From Hespellia sp. (lineage in GTDB: Bacteria > Bacillota > Clostridia > Lachnospirales > Lachnospiraceae): a stretch of DNA of 40,898 nt. A program made the translations under genes and the position numbers. Every line of letters starts with the position of its first letter. Position 1 is the stretch's first letter. The stretch covers positions 1-40,898 of the forward strand of contig JAQVCP010000021.1 of assembly GCA_028689735.1 (NCBI GenBank), given 5' to 3'. Shown in pieces: positions 15,786 through 24,638 of this stretch. The notes beneath the pieces are model-generated. The model was not told the origin of the DNA, made no database searches, and was given only the letters and a program-made list of their open reading frames with translations.

Positions 15786-17132
15786 ATGGAACTTTCAGGA
15801 AAAAAGGTATTGGTTTTTGGTTCCGGTATCAGCGGAATCGCGGCAAGTAAGATGCTTCAGACTATAGGAGCAGATGTAATATTATATGATGGCAACGAAA
15901 AACTGGATGCAGAGAAGATTCAGGAACAGATAGGGGGAGCGGTCACTGTGATTTTGGGAGAACTTTCAGAGACTATTATGGATTCCCTAGCCCTGATGGT
16001 TATCAGTCCAGGCGTCCCTACCGATTTGCCGGTGGTAAACCGCATCCGCGAGAAACAGATTCCAATCTGGGGCGAGATAGAGCTTGCTTATGTCTATGGA
16101 AAAGGAGATGTACTGGCCATTACGGGAACTAACGGAAAAACAACAACGACTGCGCTTCTGGGAGAAATCATGAAGAACTACAAAGAGAGTACTTATGTGG
16201 TGGGCAACATCGGGAATCCTTACACAAGTGTTGCACTGGAGATGACAGATGACACGGTAGTGGTGGCAGAGATGAGCAGTTTTCAGTTGGAGACGATCGA
16301 TACGTTCCGTCCGAAGGTCAGCGCAATTCTCAACTTCACACCGGATCATCTGAACCGTCATCATACGATGGAAGCTTATATGGAGGCAAAAAAGAATATT
16401 GCCCGGAATCAGACAGCGGAAAATACCTGTGTGCTGAACTACGAAGATCCGGAGACCAGAGCATTTGGTGAAAAGGTGAAAGCATCTGTTCTATATTTCA
16501 GCAGTCAGCGTAAACTGAAAAAAGGAATCTATCTGGAAAACGGGAATATTATATATAATGTAGGAACAGAAGAGCTGATTTGTAATGTGGATGAACTCCA
16601 GCTTCTGGGAACACATAATTATGAGAATGTAATGGCAGCTGTTGCCATGGCTGCGGCATATGGCACACCTCTGGATGTGATTCGCGATACCATTAAGGTT
16701 TTTGGAGGAGTGGAACACAGAATCGAATTTGTTACAGAAAAAAATGGTGTGGCATATTACAATGATTCCAAAGGAACGAATCCCGATGCGGCAATCAAGG
16801 GCATTCAGGCGATGAATCGTCCTACCTGGCTGATCGGAGGAGGTTACGACAAGGATTCTGCGTATGATGAGTGGATTGAAGCGTTTGATGGCAAGGTGAA
16901 AAAGCTGGTGCTTCTTGGGGCAACCAGAGAAAAGATTGCAGAGACCGCCAAGGCACATGGCTTTATGGACATTGTTATGGCAGATACTTTTGATGAGGCA
17001 GTTGATATCTGTGCCAGAGGTGCAGTGCCAGGGGATGCAGTGCTGCTTTCACCGGCATGTGCAAGCTGGGGAATGTTCAAGAATTTTGAAGAGCGCGGAG
17101 ATAAGTTCAAAGAATTAGTTCAAAATCTGTAA
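15786..17132 (+). CDS. murD: UDP-N-acetylmuramoylalanine--D-glutamate ligase MurD
   Basis: This 448-residue cytoplasmic ATP-dependent ligase adds D-Glu to UDP-MurNAc-L-Ala. It starts with an N-terminal Rossmann-like domain (KKVLVFGSGISGIAASKML), has the Mur ligase ATP-binding loop GTNGKTTTTALLGE near residue 115, a central domain with NFTPDHLNRHHTMEAYMEAK, and the C-terminal domain with VEHRIEF, NDSKGTNPDAA and LLSPACASWGMFKNFEERG. Length is typical. A good ribosome site (TAGGAGGA) precedes the ATG. It lies 16 bp upstream of ftsW, so the two are co-transcribed. Confidence 0.97.
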   Translation: MELSGKKVLVFGSGISGIAASKMLQTIGADVILYDGNEKLDAEKIQEQIGGAVTVILGELSETIMDSLALMVISPGVPTDLPVVNRIREKQIPIWGEIELAYVYGKGDVLAITGTNGKTTTTALLGEIMKNYKESTYVVGNIGNPYTSVALEMTDDTVVVAEMSSFQLETIDTFRPKVSAILNFTPDHLNRHHTMEAYMEAKKNIARNQTAENTCVLNYEDPETRAFGEKVKASVLYFSSQRKLKKGIYLENGNIIYNVGTEELICNVDELQLLGTHNYENVMAAVAMAAAYGTPLDVIRDTIKVFGGVEHRIEFVTEKNGVAYYNDSKGTNPDAAIKGIQAMNRPTWLIGGGYDKDSAYDEWIEAFDGKVKKLVLLGATREKIAETAKAHGFMDIVMADTFDEAVDICARGAVPGDAVLLSPACASWGMFKNFEERGDKFKELVQNL

Positions 17133-17148
17133 AAACAGGGGGATATTC

Positions 17149-18234
17149 TTGGAACAAACCAAAAAGAAACATGGGTACGATTTTGTACTTTTAACAGTAA
17201 TCCTGATTCTGATTGCTGTCGGGCTGGTGCTTCTATACAGCACCAGCGCTTACAATGGAGAGGTCAAATTTCACGATACCTTCTATTATCTGAAAAAACA
17301 GAGCTTTGCGACGGCACTTGGTCTTGCAGGGATGTATGTCATGGCACATATCGACTATCACAGATGGGAGCGTCTTGTACCTCTGGCTTACCTGGTGTCT
17401 ATTCTGCTGCTGGTTGCGGTGCTGCTTATAGGAGATGAATACAATGGGTCCAAAAGATGGTTGTCTTTGGGACCCATTTCTTTTCAGCCATCCGAGTTTG
17501 CCAAGGTGGCAGTGATACTGTTCCTGGCACAGTATGTTGCCAGGCATGTAAAGGAAATGGGGAAAATTAAGGCAATGTTCAAGGTGATGCTGTTTGTGCT
17601 GCCAGCGGTGGTGCTGGTGGGAGCCAGCAATCTCAGTACGGCAATCATCATACTGGGAATCGGTGTGGTTTTAATTTTTTCAGCCAGTCCAAACTATGTA
17701 CAGTTTATCTGGATGGGAGTTCTGGGAAGCGGAATCATGGGTATCTTTCTGGCATTGGAAAGCTACCGCCTGGAGCGTCTGGCAATCTGGCGGAATCCAG
17801 AAGCCTATGAAAAAGGATATCAGACATTACAGGGACTCTATGCCATCGGCTCTGGCGGCCTCTTCGGACAGGGGCTTGGAGCAAGCGTCCAGAAGCTGGG
17901 TTTTTTGCCGGAAGCTCAGAATGATATGATTTTTTCCATTGTCTGCGAGGAACTGGGTCTGACGGGTGCTGTCTTCATTGTAGTGCTGTTCCTGATTCTG
18001 ATTTGGCGGTTCTTCGTAATTGCTACAAGAACAAAAGATTTATTTGGAAGCCTGATCTGCACGGGGGCAATGTCCCATATGATGATACAAGTTATCTTAA
18101 ATATTGCGGTTGTAACAAATTCGATTCCTAATACAGGAATTACACTGCCGTTCATCAGTTATGGAGGAACATCGATATTATTTTTATTAATGGAGATGGG
18201 GGTTGTGCTAAGTGTGTCTAATCTGATAGAATAA
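17149..18234 (+). CDS. ftsW: SEDS glycan polymerase FtsW (or SpoVE)
   Basis: This 361-residue, roughly ten-helix SEDS protein starts with TTG behind AGGGGG. Signatures: GLVLLYSTSAYNGEVKF, SKRWLSLGPISFQPSEFAKVAVI, ASNLSTAIII, LQGLYAIGSGGLFGQGLGASVQKLGFLPEAQNDMIFSIVCEELG and NSIPNTGITLPFISYGGTS. In the dcw cluster this slot holds FtsW or, in Bacillus, SpoVE, between murD and murG; murG is absent here and divIB follows directly. It would polymerise septal glycan with the PBP encoded at 10811-12853. Compared with the SEDS protein at 5766-6956 it lacks the long basic N-terminal tail. Confidence 0.94.
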   Translation: MEQTKKKHGYDFVLLTVILILIAVGLVLLYSTSAYNGEVKFHDTFYYLKKQSFATALGLAGMYVMAHIDYHRWERLVPLAYLVSILLLVAVLLIGDEYNGSKRWLSLGPISFQPSEFAKVAVILFLAQYVARHVKEMGKIKAMFKVMLFVLPAVVLVGASNLSTAIIILGIGVVLIFSASPNYVQFIWMGVLGSGIMGIFLALESYRLERLAIWRNPEAYEKGYQTLQGLYAIGSGGLFGQGLGASVQKLGFLPEAQNDMIFSIVCEELGLTGAVFIVVLFLILIWRFFVIATRTKDLFGSLICTGAMSHMMIQVILNIAVVTNSIPNTGITLPFISYGGTSILFLLMEMGVVLSVSNLIE

Positions 18235-18260
18235 GACTATCTTTACCAAGGAGGAGCAAT

Positions 18261-19262
18261 GTGAATAGAAGGTTTGATGATGATGATTTCTACTATGTCG
18301 ATGAGGAGTCTGACAAAGCAGAGAAGCGGAATAAGAACAAATGGATGCGTGGACCTGTATTTAGGATACTCATCACGGTATGCGTGGCGGCGATACTGTT
18401 TTTTACGTTTATGCTTGTTTTCAATGTGCGGGAGGTGAAAGTAACCGGCAATGAATACTGCAGTGCGGATGAAGTAATCGAATGGGTACAAAAGGATAAG
18501 CTTGCCTCCAATTCGCTCTACATCTGGTGGAAATACAATTTTACCAGTGTGTCCCAGCTGCCGCTGGTGGAGGCATCGGAGATACAGCTGAAGAATCCGT
18601 GGACGGTACAGGTGCGTGTCTATGAAAAGGGTATCATAGGCTATCTGGTTTATGACAACAAGAATACATATTTTGACAAGGATGGCACGGTAATGCTCAA
18701 AACAACAGATACACTGGATGGAGTTCCTTGCATTGAAGGACTGGATGTGTCAGATGTAAAGCTCCATAAGACCTTGAAGGTCAGTGATAAAAAAGTGTTT
18801 GAATATATACTGGAAGTGTCGCAGATGGTACAGAAGTATGAGCTGAGTCCAGATCGTGTGGTGTTTTCTGGGAATGATGTCACAATGTATTTCGGCAACG
18901 TTACAGTTGCTTTGGGAAGTAATAACTTAACAGATAAGCTTACACAGCTGGCACCGATTCTTACAAAAATCCGGGAGAACTATCCGGATCAGAAAGGCAC
19001 TCTTCATTTGGAAAACTACACTGGAACGAATACGGCGATCAGTTTTGAAAAAGAGGCAGCAGCAGAGCCTGCAGCAGAAGGTAATACAGATAGCTCTTCA
19101 GAAGATGTGAATAACGATGATAACCTGGACACCAGCTATGACGAAGATACGGAGTCCTATGATGAAAATTATGACGAAGATACAGATGAGTCCAATGATG
19201 AAAATTATGATCAGGATTATGATGAATCTTACGATGGGAATTATGAAGAGGACTCCTATTAG
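18261..19262 (+). CDS. divIB: Cell division protein DivIB/FtsQ with acidic Tyr-rich tail
   Basis: This 333-residue protein starts with GTG behind AAGGAGGA. A charged, Asp/Lys/Arg-rich cytoplasmic part (1-33) is followed by one membrane helix (about 35-54, VFRILITVCVAAILFFTFMLVF), then a POTRA domain starting NVREVKVTGNEYCSADEV and a FtsQ/DivIB beta domain (WTVQVRVYEKGIIGYLVYDNK). DivIB joins FtsL and DivIC in the septal activator complex. The last 55 or so residues are repetitive and made of Asp, Glu, Tyr, Asn and Ser with recurring DENYD and ESYD units. The same composition ends the FtsI-like PBP of this cluster; both tails are extracellular. Confidence 0.92.
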   Translation: MNRRFDDDDFYYVDEESDKAEKRNKNKWMRGPVFRILITVCVAAILFFTFMLVFNVREVKVTGNEYCSADEVIEWVQKDKLASNSLYIWWKYNFTSVSQLPLVEASEIQLKNPWTVQVRVYEKGIIGYLVYDNKNTYFDKDGTVMLKTTDTLDGVPCIEGLDVSDVKLHKTLKVSDKKVFEYILEVSQMVQKYELSPDRVVFSGNDVTMYFGNVTVALGSNNLTDKLTQLAPILTKIRENYPDQKGTLHLENYTGTNTAISFEKEAAAEPAAEGNTDSSSEDVNNDDNLDTSYDEDTESYDENYDEDTDESNDENYDQDYDESYDGNYEEDSY

Positions 19263-19540
19263 GCAGAACAAAAGGGCGGATGGAATGAGTTTTGAACGAG
19301 GAGGCGCTCTGTTTAGAAATTATGCCATTGACGGACTTCTTGTGCGATATTTGCAAAGGTATCAGACAGATTGTCAAGCTGTCGGAGTATTGGAGATTAT
19401 AAGCGAAAAGATAGTGTTTAAAATGTACAAAAAAATTAGAAAATAACCAAAATTCTATTGATTATTTGGTGAAAAAACTATATTATATACTTATTGAGTT
19501 GTATCAATCAATAAATGGGATGTATAATTAATGTAATAGG
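19263..19540 (+). promoter_or_regulatory. divIB-ftsZ gap with tandem ftsZ promoters
   Basis: Two sigma-A-like promoters precede ftsZ: TTGATT (19458-19463) with TATTAT (19481-19486), 17-bp spacer, and TTGTAT (19499-19504) with TATAAT (19523-19528), 18-bp spacer. The left part of the gap holds two overlapping short frames: ATG 19285 to 19446 (53 residues) and TTG 19291 to about 19398 (35 residues, ending KLSEYWRL). Neither has a good ribosome site, and I do not claim either as a gene. Independent ftsZ promoters let FtsZ levels be set apart from the rest of the cluster. Confidence 0.65.
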
Positions 19541-19561
19541 ATGACAAAGGAGGAAATACTC

Positions 19562-20761
19562 TTGTTAGAAATTAAAACAAACGAATCAGAGGCAGCTGCA
19601 AGAATTATAGTTATCGGTGTCGGTGGCGGCGGTAACAATGCTGTAAATCGAATGATAGATGAACAGATTGCAGGTGTTGAATTTATTGCAATCAATACAG
19701 ATAAGCAGGCTCTTCAGTTATGTAAGGCACCAACATTGATGCAGATTGGTGATAAGCTTACCAAAGGTCTTGGTGCGGGAGCAAAACCTGAGGTTGGAGA
19801 GAAAGCAGCAGAAGAAAGCTCAGAAGAGATTTCAGCGGCATTAAAGGGAGCGGACATGGTTTTCGTTACCTGCGGAATGGGCGGTGGAACAGGAACAGGA
19901 GCAACACCTGTAGTGGCAAGAATTGCAAGAGAGCAAGGGGCTCTTACAGTTGGTGTCGTAACAAAGCCATTTAGATTTGAATCAAAGACACGTATGGATA
20001 ATGCATTAGGCGGTATCGACAAACTCAAAGAGAACGTTGATACTTTGATTGTAATTCCTAACGATAAATTACTTGAAGTAGTAGACAGACGCACGACGAT
20101 GCCGGAAGCACTGAAGAAGGCTGACGAAGTTCTTCAGCAAGGTATCCAGGGTATCACAGATCTGATCAATGTACCATCACTGATCAACCTGGATTTCGCC
20201 GATGTACAGACAGTTATGAAGGACAAGGGAATTGCTCATATTGGTATTGGACAGGGCAAGGGAGATGACAAGGCTTTAGAGGCAGTAAAAGAAGCTGTTG
20301 CAAGTCCTCTTCTCGAGACAACGATTACAGGTGCTTCTCATGTTATCATCAATGTATCCGGAGATATCACGCTTATGGATGCCAGTGATGCAGCTGAGTA
20401 TGTACAGGATCTTGCCGGTGATGGAGCGAACATCATCTTTGGTGCTACTTATGATGATACGAAGTCTGATGAGGCAACTATTACAGTAATCGCAACCGGC
20501 TTACATAATGTAGGCGGAAGCGCATCGAAGTTAAAAGCAAGATTGGAAGGACAGGCTAAGCCAGGTTCTGTACTGCCGAACAGCGATTTGTTATCTGCAA
20601 GCAGAACAGCAGCTGTAAAGCCGGATCACAACATCCAGGCAGCGCCAAAAGCCCGTAATAACACACAGAGCGGAACAGTGCCATCGCTGAATCAGCCAAG
20701 AACACCATCCAGTCACGTAAAAGAGCAATCTATTAAGATTCCAGATTTCTTTAAGAAATAA
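19562..20761 (+). CDS. ftsZ: Cell division GTPase FtsZ
   Basis: This 399-residue tubulin homologue forms the cytokinetic ring. Motifs: [23 protein letters not shown], the GTP-binding tubulin signature GGGTGTG within [14 protein letters not shown], the T7 loop region around [11 protein letters not shown], and the C-terminal peptide IKIPDFFKK that docks membrane anchors. A variable linker (about residues 330-385) separates core and peptide. The TTG at 19562 is chosen because AAAGGAGGA lies eight bases upstream; the ATG at 19541 would place the ribosome site inside the gene and has none of its own. FtsA is not in this cluster, so SepF is the likely anchor (inference). A strong terminator follows. 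Confidence 0.97.
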   Translation: MLEIKTNESEAAARIIVIGVGGGGNNAVNRMIDEQIAGVEFIAINTDKQALQLCKAPTLMQIGDKLTKGLGAGAKPEVGEKAAEESSEEISAALKGADMVFVTCGMGGGTGTGATPVVARIAREQGALTVGVVTKPFRFESKTRMDNALGGIDKLKENVDTLIVIPNDKLLEVVDRRTTMPEALKKADEVLQQGIQGITDLINVPSLINLDFADVQTVMKDKGIAHIGIGQGKGDDKALEAVKEAVASPLLETTITGASHVIINVSGDITLMDASDAAEYVQDLAGDGANIIFGATYDDTKSDEATITVIATGLHNVGGSASKLKARLEGQAKPGSVLPNSDLLSASRTAAVKPDHNIQAAPKARNNTQSGTVPSLNQPRTPSSHVKEQSIKIPDFFKK

Positions 20762-20778
20762 TCAGATATGATATTAAG

Positions 20779-20813
20779 AGGATTCCTTGTTTTTTAGACA
20801 AGGAATCTTTTTT
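20779..20813 (+). terminator. ftsZ terminator
   Basis: GATTCCTTGT (20781-20790) pairs perfectly with ACAAGGAATC (20798-20807), followed by six T. It isolates the dcw cluster from the sporulation operon. Confidence 0.93.
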
Positions 20814-20867
20814 ATTGTCTGGAAAAGTTCTCCGGATATTCACGTCCTTTCAGTTTATCAAATTTTT

Positions 20868-20933
20868 TGTCGAAAAAATATCTCGTTTTTCAACGAACAT
20901 CTGACAATTTTTGAACACCAATCCAACTATAAT
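20868..20933 (+). promoter_or_regulatory. Spo0A-type promoter of spoIIGA-sigE
   Basis: A perfect 0A box TGTCGAA is at 20868-20874 and a partial one (CAACGAA) at 20891-20897. TATAAT (20928-20933) is the minus-10; the only good minus-35, CTGACA (20901-20906), is 21 bp away. The unusually long spacer plus upstream 0A boxes is the hallmark of the Bacillus spoIIG promoter, where Spo0A-P activates sigma-A polymerase. The start site near 20940 fits the spoIIGA ATG at 21002. Confidence 0.75.
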
Positions 20934-21001
20934 AAACCTTGCTTGAGTGCAAAACGTTTTCCACTATGGATAGAAATATCCCAAGAGAAAGAGGGCGGAC
21001 C

Positions 21002-21799
21002 ATGTACTATGAAGTCTACATAGATATTTTGTTCCTTATAAACTTCATGATGGATAGTCTGATTCTGCTGCTCAGCTGGAAATTGCTGAAATGTCCTACC
21101 ACACATGGACGCATTATTCTTGGCGGCCTTGCAGGCTCTTTGATCACATGCCTGATCATTGCCCTTCCGATACCATACAGAGGTATTAAAATACTATTAT
21201 TTCACACAGTCGTAAATACAATAATGATTAGAATTGGATTGAAAATAAGATTCGGATATTCATTTCTCAGGGCATTGCCGGCGTTATATCTGTCCTCCTT
21301 TCTTATGGGCGGAATCGCCACATGGCTTCGCCAGTATCTTCGGGCAGGAAGCCTGTTCTTTGCAGTTACAGTTTTGACATATTTCATAGGGGTGAAATTG
21401 CTTGGCCTGCTCAGGGGTCTGAAAAGAATGCAGAAGGAGCTCTGTGAAGTACAGCTATGTACAGATAAAGGACATTACACGATTCAGGCACTGATCGACA
21501 CCGGGAACCGTTTGGAAGATTTATACACAAAAAAACCGGTCAGTATCCTTCAGCAGCGCACAGCCGGAAAGATTATTGGAGATATCAGTGAAGGAAATCT
21601 TCACTATATTCCCTACCATTCCATTACAGGGAGCGGAGTGCTGCCAATCGTGACGATTCCAAGAATGTGTATCCATTGCCAAGACAGCCGGCAGGAGTAC
21701 TGGGTAGAGAGTCCTTCCATCGGAATTTGTGAGAATGACGTATCAAAAACAGAAGAATATCAGATGATTTTGAATCCTGACATATTAGGAGGAATATAA
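21002..21799 (+). CDS. spoIIGA: Sporulation sigma-E processing peptidase SpoIIGA
   Basis: This 265-residue membrane-bound aspartic protease cleaves pro-sigma-E in the mother cell after a signal from the forespore. The N-terminal half has about five membrane helices beginning [25 protein letters not shown]. The C-terminal half carries the catalytic [11 protein letters not shown] motif, with Asp in DTGN, and a later [11 protein letters not shown] segment. The ATG at 21002 is chosen because it follows AGAGGGCGG and because the promoter's predicted start rules out the TTG at 20939. Its stop is one base from the sigE ATG, so substrate and protease are translated together. Confidence 0.95.
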   Translation: MYYEVYIDILFLINFMMDSLILLLSWKLLKCPTTHGRIILGGLAGSLITCLIIALPIPYRGIKILLFHTVVNTIMIRIGLKIRFGYSFLRALPALYLSSFLMGGIATWLRQYLRAGSLFFAVTVLTYFIGVKLLGLLRGLKRMQKELCEVQLCTDKGHYTIQALIDTGNRLEDLYTKKPVSILQQRTAGKIIGDISEGNLHYIPYHSITGSGVLPIVTIPRMCIHCQDSRQEYWVESPSIGICENDVSKTEEYQMILNPDILGGI

Positions 21800-21800
21800 A

Positions 21801-22562
21801 ATGGTTATGAAAGTATCAGTACCACATCAGTTTCAGCTAAAAATCGTACCAAGTTTTAAAGGATTTATCTTCCCAAAAGAGCGGGAGGTTCATTACATAG
21901 GAGGGTCGGAGGTACTTCCGGCACCATTATCCGCACCTCAGGAGCAGGTTGCAATTGCAGCGCTTGGGAGCGAGACGGACAAAGAAGCAAAGAAATCTCT
22001 GATTGAGCACAATCTGAGACTGGTCGTATATATTGCAAAGAAATTTGACAATACCGGAGTTGGTGTGGAAGATTTAATTTCAATCGGGACCATCGGACTA
22101 ATCAAGGCAATCAATACCTTCAATCCGATGAAAAATATTAAACTGGCAACCTACGCATCCCGCTGTATTGAAAACGAAATTCTGATGTATCTGCGGAGAA
22201 ATAACAAGACGAAGCTGGAGGTCTCGATTGATGAGCCGCTCAACGTGGACTGGGATGGAAACGAATTGCTTCTCTCGGACATTCTGGGGACGGAAGAGGA
22301 CACGATTTATAAGAATTTGGAAAATGAAGTAGAACAGAAACTACTGGTTCGGGCAATCAATAAACTGACGGCAAGAGAACGTGCTATCGTGAAAATGAGA
22401 TTTGGACTGGATAACCCGGAAGGAGAGGAAAAGACACAAAAAGAGGTGGCCGACATCCTTGGAATATCCCAGTCTTACATTTCACGGTTAGAGAAGAAAA
22501 TAATGCAGCGATTAAAGCGGGAAATGGTGCATGCGGAGCTGAAAAGTGATACAATAGGGTAA
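21801..22562 (+). CDS. sigE: RNA polymerase sporulation sigma factor SigE (precursor)
   Basis: This 253-residue sigma-70 family factor controls early mother-cell gene expression. The first 30 or so residues are the pro-sequence, with the processing neighbourhood [15 protein letters not shown]. Region 2 ([40 protein letters not shown]...[13 protein letters not shown]) and region 4 ([15 protein letters not shown]...[28 protein letters not shown]) are intact. SpoIIGA just upstream is its activating protease. Cot genes at 2470-3596 are likely targets. In Bacillus sigG follows; here it does not, and a structured 139-bp gap leads to a metallo-beta-lactamase gene. Confidence 0.96.
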   Translation: MVMKVSVPHQFQLKIVPSFKGFIFPKEREVHYIGGSEVLPAPLSAPQEQVAIAALGSETDKEAKKSLIEHNLRLVVYIAKKFDNTGVGVEDLISIGTIGLIKAINTFNPMKNIKLATYASRCIENEILMYLRRNNKTKLEVSIDEPLNVDWDGNELLLSDILGTEEDTIYKNLENEVEQKLLVRAINKLTARERAIVKMRFGLDNPEGEEKTQKEVADILGISQSYISRLEKKIMQRLKREMVHAELKSDTIG

Positions 22563-22572
22563 AGAAAAGAAG

Positions 22573-22678
22573 TACATCCGATAGAATGCGAACTGCGTTT
22601 GGAGGGATGTATGCAGGAAGCATCTCCTGCAAAATTATTACAAGAGATCAGGTATATCCGGTGCGGAAAAGATATACC
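22573..22678 (+). other. Three consecutive hairpins between sigE and the MBL gene
   Basis: TACATCC/GGATGTA (22573-22579, 22605-22611), GCAGGA/TCCTGC (22613-22618, 22625-22630) and GGTATATC/GATATACC (22651-22658, 22671-22678) follow one another. None is followed by a T-tract. They may form a structured leader for the downstream gene or repeat debris. Confidence 0.45.
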
Positions 22679-22713
22679 AAGGCAGACACAATTGAAAAGG
22701 GTTGGTGAGACAT

Positions 22714-24318
22714 ATGAAGTTGACATTTATTGGTGCGGCTCATGAAGTGACTGGAAGCTGCCATCTTCTACAGGTGAATGGAAAGAACGTTCTGATAGAC
22801 TGTGGCATGGAACAAGGGCCTGATTTATACGAGAACCAGGAGCTTCCAATTCCGGAGAGTGATGTTGATTATGTACTTTTGACACACGCACATATCGATC
22901 ATTCCGGATTATTACCATTGTTATGTAAGAAAGGGTTTACAGGAGAGATTGTTACGACATTTGCCACGGCAGATTTGTGTAATGTCATGCTGCAAGACAG
23001 TGCACACATCCAGGAATTCGAGGCAGAGTGGCGCAACAGGAAAGGAAAACGTGCAGGGAGAGATCCCATCGAGCCCATGTATAATATGGATGACGCACTT
23101 GCTGCTATCGAATTGTTTGCTCCATGTGCTTATGGTGACCGCATCAATCTTTGCGAAGGAATCGATGTCAGATTCACGGATATTGGCCATCTACTTGGAT
23201 CGGCGAGTATCGAGGTGTGGCTTCAGGAGGGGGATATTTCGAAAAAGATTGTCTTCTCCGGTGATGTGGGAAATGTTAACCAGCCCATTATCAAGGATCC
23301 AAGCCCTACAAAAGTGGCAGACTATGTTGTAGTGGAGTCGACCTATGGAGATAGGGTGCACGCGGATGAAAAACCGGACTATGTCAAGGAGTTCACAGAG
23401 GTGCTGCAGGATACATTTACCCGGGGTGGAAATGTAGTCATCCCGTCATTTGCGGTAGGCCGTACTCAGGAGATGTTGTATTTCATTCGTGAGATCAAAG
23501 AGCAAAAGCTTCTTCCGGATTTCCCGAATTTTGAAGTGTACGTCGACAGTCCGCTGGCAATTGAGGCGACCCACATATTTAATAAGAACATTTACGATTG
23601 CTTTGATGAGGAGGCGGTGAATCTTGTTGAACAGGGGATTAACCCGTTGGTGTTCCCAGGACTTAAGACGACGACTACCAGTGATGATTCCCGGGCTATT
23701 AATTTTAATGAGAATCCCAAAGTCATCATTTCCGCATCTGGAATGTGTGATGCCGGACGTATCCGTCATCACTTAAAACACAATTTATGGCGGAGTGATT
23801 CTACCATACTTTTTGTGGGATATCAGGCAGTGGGAACGCTTGGGAGAAAATTGATTGAAGGCGAGACTCAGGTTAAGATTTTCGGTGAGCCGATTGAAGT
23901 GAAGGCGAGAATCAAGAACCTGAAGGGAATCAGTGGTCATGCGGATATGAACGGTCTTCTTGACTGGCTGAAGGGCTTTGAGACGCCACTGGAGCATGTG
24001 TTCGTTGTACATGGCGAGGATGGTGTGACAGACTCCTTTGCCCGGACGGTTCATGAGCAGATTGGCTGTGAGGCATTTGCACCGTATTCCGGAGGCCAGG
24101 TAGATCTTGCCACCGGAGAGATCATCACAGAAGGTGTCAGAATTCCAATCAAGGCCGAGACGCAGGCGAGAAAGCGTGCCAATGCAGCATTTGAAAGACT
24201 CCTTGCAGCCGGTGCCAGATTACTGGAGGTCATTCGTAAGAACGAAGGTCTTGCCAATAAAGACACGGCAAAATTTGAAACAGAGATACATAATCTTGCA
24301 AATAAATGGGATAGATGA
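22714..24318 (+). CDS. Metallo-beta-lactamase / beta-CASP RNA-cleaving family protein
   Basis: This 534-residue protein resembles CPSF73/YSH1-type nucleases. The metallo-beta-lactamase half carries the zinc motif THAHIDHSGLLP near residue 55, a Ser-rich GHLLGSASIEV segment and FSGDVGN; the beta-CASP half has VVESTYGDR, VIPSFAVGRTQEML, VYVDSPLAIEAT, IISASGMCDAGRIRHHLKHNLW and the terminal KGISGHADMNGLLDWL plus VHGE motifs. Such enzymes process or degrade RNA. The C-terminal 50 or so residues form an Ala/Arg-rich helical extension. ATG 22714 is preferred over TTG 22702 because GGTGA lies just before it. It has its own terminator. Substrate is unknown. Confidence 0.9.
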   Translation: MKLTFIGAAHEVTGSCHLLQVNGKNVLIDCGMEQGPDLYENQELPIPESDVDYVLLTHAHIDHSGLLPLLCKKGFTGEIVTTFATADLCNVMLQDSAHIQEFEAEWRNRKGKRAGRDPIEPMYNMDDALAAIELFAPCAYGDRINLCEGIDVRFTDIGHLLGSASIEVWLQEGDISKKIVFSGDVGNVNQPIIKDPSPTKVADYVVVESTYGDRVHADEKPDYVKEFTEVLQDTFTRGGNVVIPSFAVGRTQEMLYFIREIKEQKLLPDFPNFEVYVDSPLAIEATHIFNKNIYDCFDEEAVNLVEQGINPLVFPGLKTTTTSDDSRAINFNENPKVIISASGMCDAGRIRHHLKHNLWRSDSTILFVGYQAVGTLGRKLIEGETQVKIFGEPIEVKARIKNLKGISGHADMNGLLDWLKGFETPLEHVFVVHGEDGVTDSFARTVHEQIGCEAFAPYSGGQVDLATGEIITEGVRIPIKAETQARKRANAAFERLLAAGARLLEVIRKNEGLANKDTAKFETEIHNLANKWDR

Positions 24319-24327
24319 TACAATACG

Positions 24328-24366
24328 AAAGGGCAATGAGGTCAAAGGACTTCATTGCCCTTTTTG
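24328..24366 (+). terminator. Terminator of the MBL gene
   Basis: GGGCAATGAGGTC (24331-24343) pairs with GACTTCATTGCCC (24348-24360), one G-U pair, around AAAG, followed by five T. Confidence 0.92.
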
Positions 24367-24638
24367 TTGTCTGCTTTACTGAATGTCAGGTGCAGTTCGC
24401 CAAGCGGATAGGACGTTGTTTGTGCGGGAAAGCTCTTTGAGCATCTTCAGACGGTAATATCTGCGATACAGCTACGATTTGTCCAAAGTATGAAAATAGA
24501 TATGGCTGTATAAGATGGTTAGATAATTGAGGGATATTAACAAAAAAATATTGATATATTTTAATATATCCGGAATGAACTTGACAACAAATGGTATAAT
24601 TGTATACAATTATACGAAATTAGGCTAGGAGGGATAGA
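24367..24638 (+). promoter_or_regulatory. Citrate synthase promoter with two palindromes
   Basis: TTGACA (24581-24586) is followed by TATACA (24603-24608, 16-bp spacer) or TACAAT (24605-24610, 18-bp spacer). The minus-10 lies inside a perfect 22-bp palindrome at 24594-24615 with half-site GTATAATTGTA. Upstream at 24553-24570, GATATATT-TT-AATATATC is a second inverted repeat. The first is almost certainly a repressor operator blocking the minus-10. Its TTGTATACAA core looks like GntR-family sites, which is a guess. No gene is seen in 24367-24550. Confidence 0.75.

Noticed and set aside
19285-19446. Small gene between divIB and ftsZ
   Set aside because: Two frames overlap here, neither has a good ribosome site, and neither product is recognisable.
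19541-19561. ATG 19541 as the ftsZ start
   Set aside because: The AAAGGAGGA ribosome site lies downstream of it and correctly before TTG 19562.
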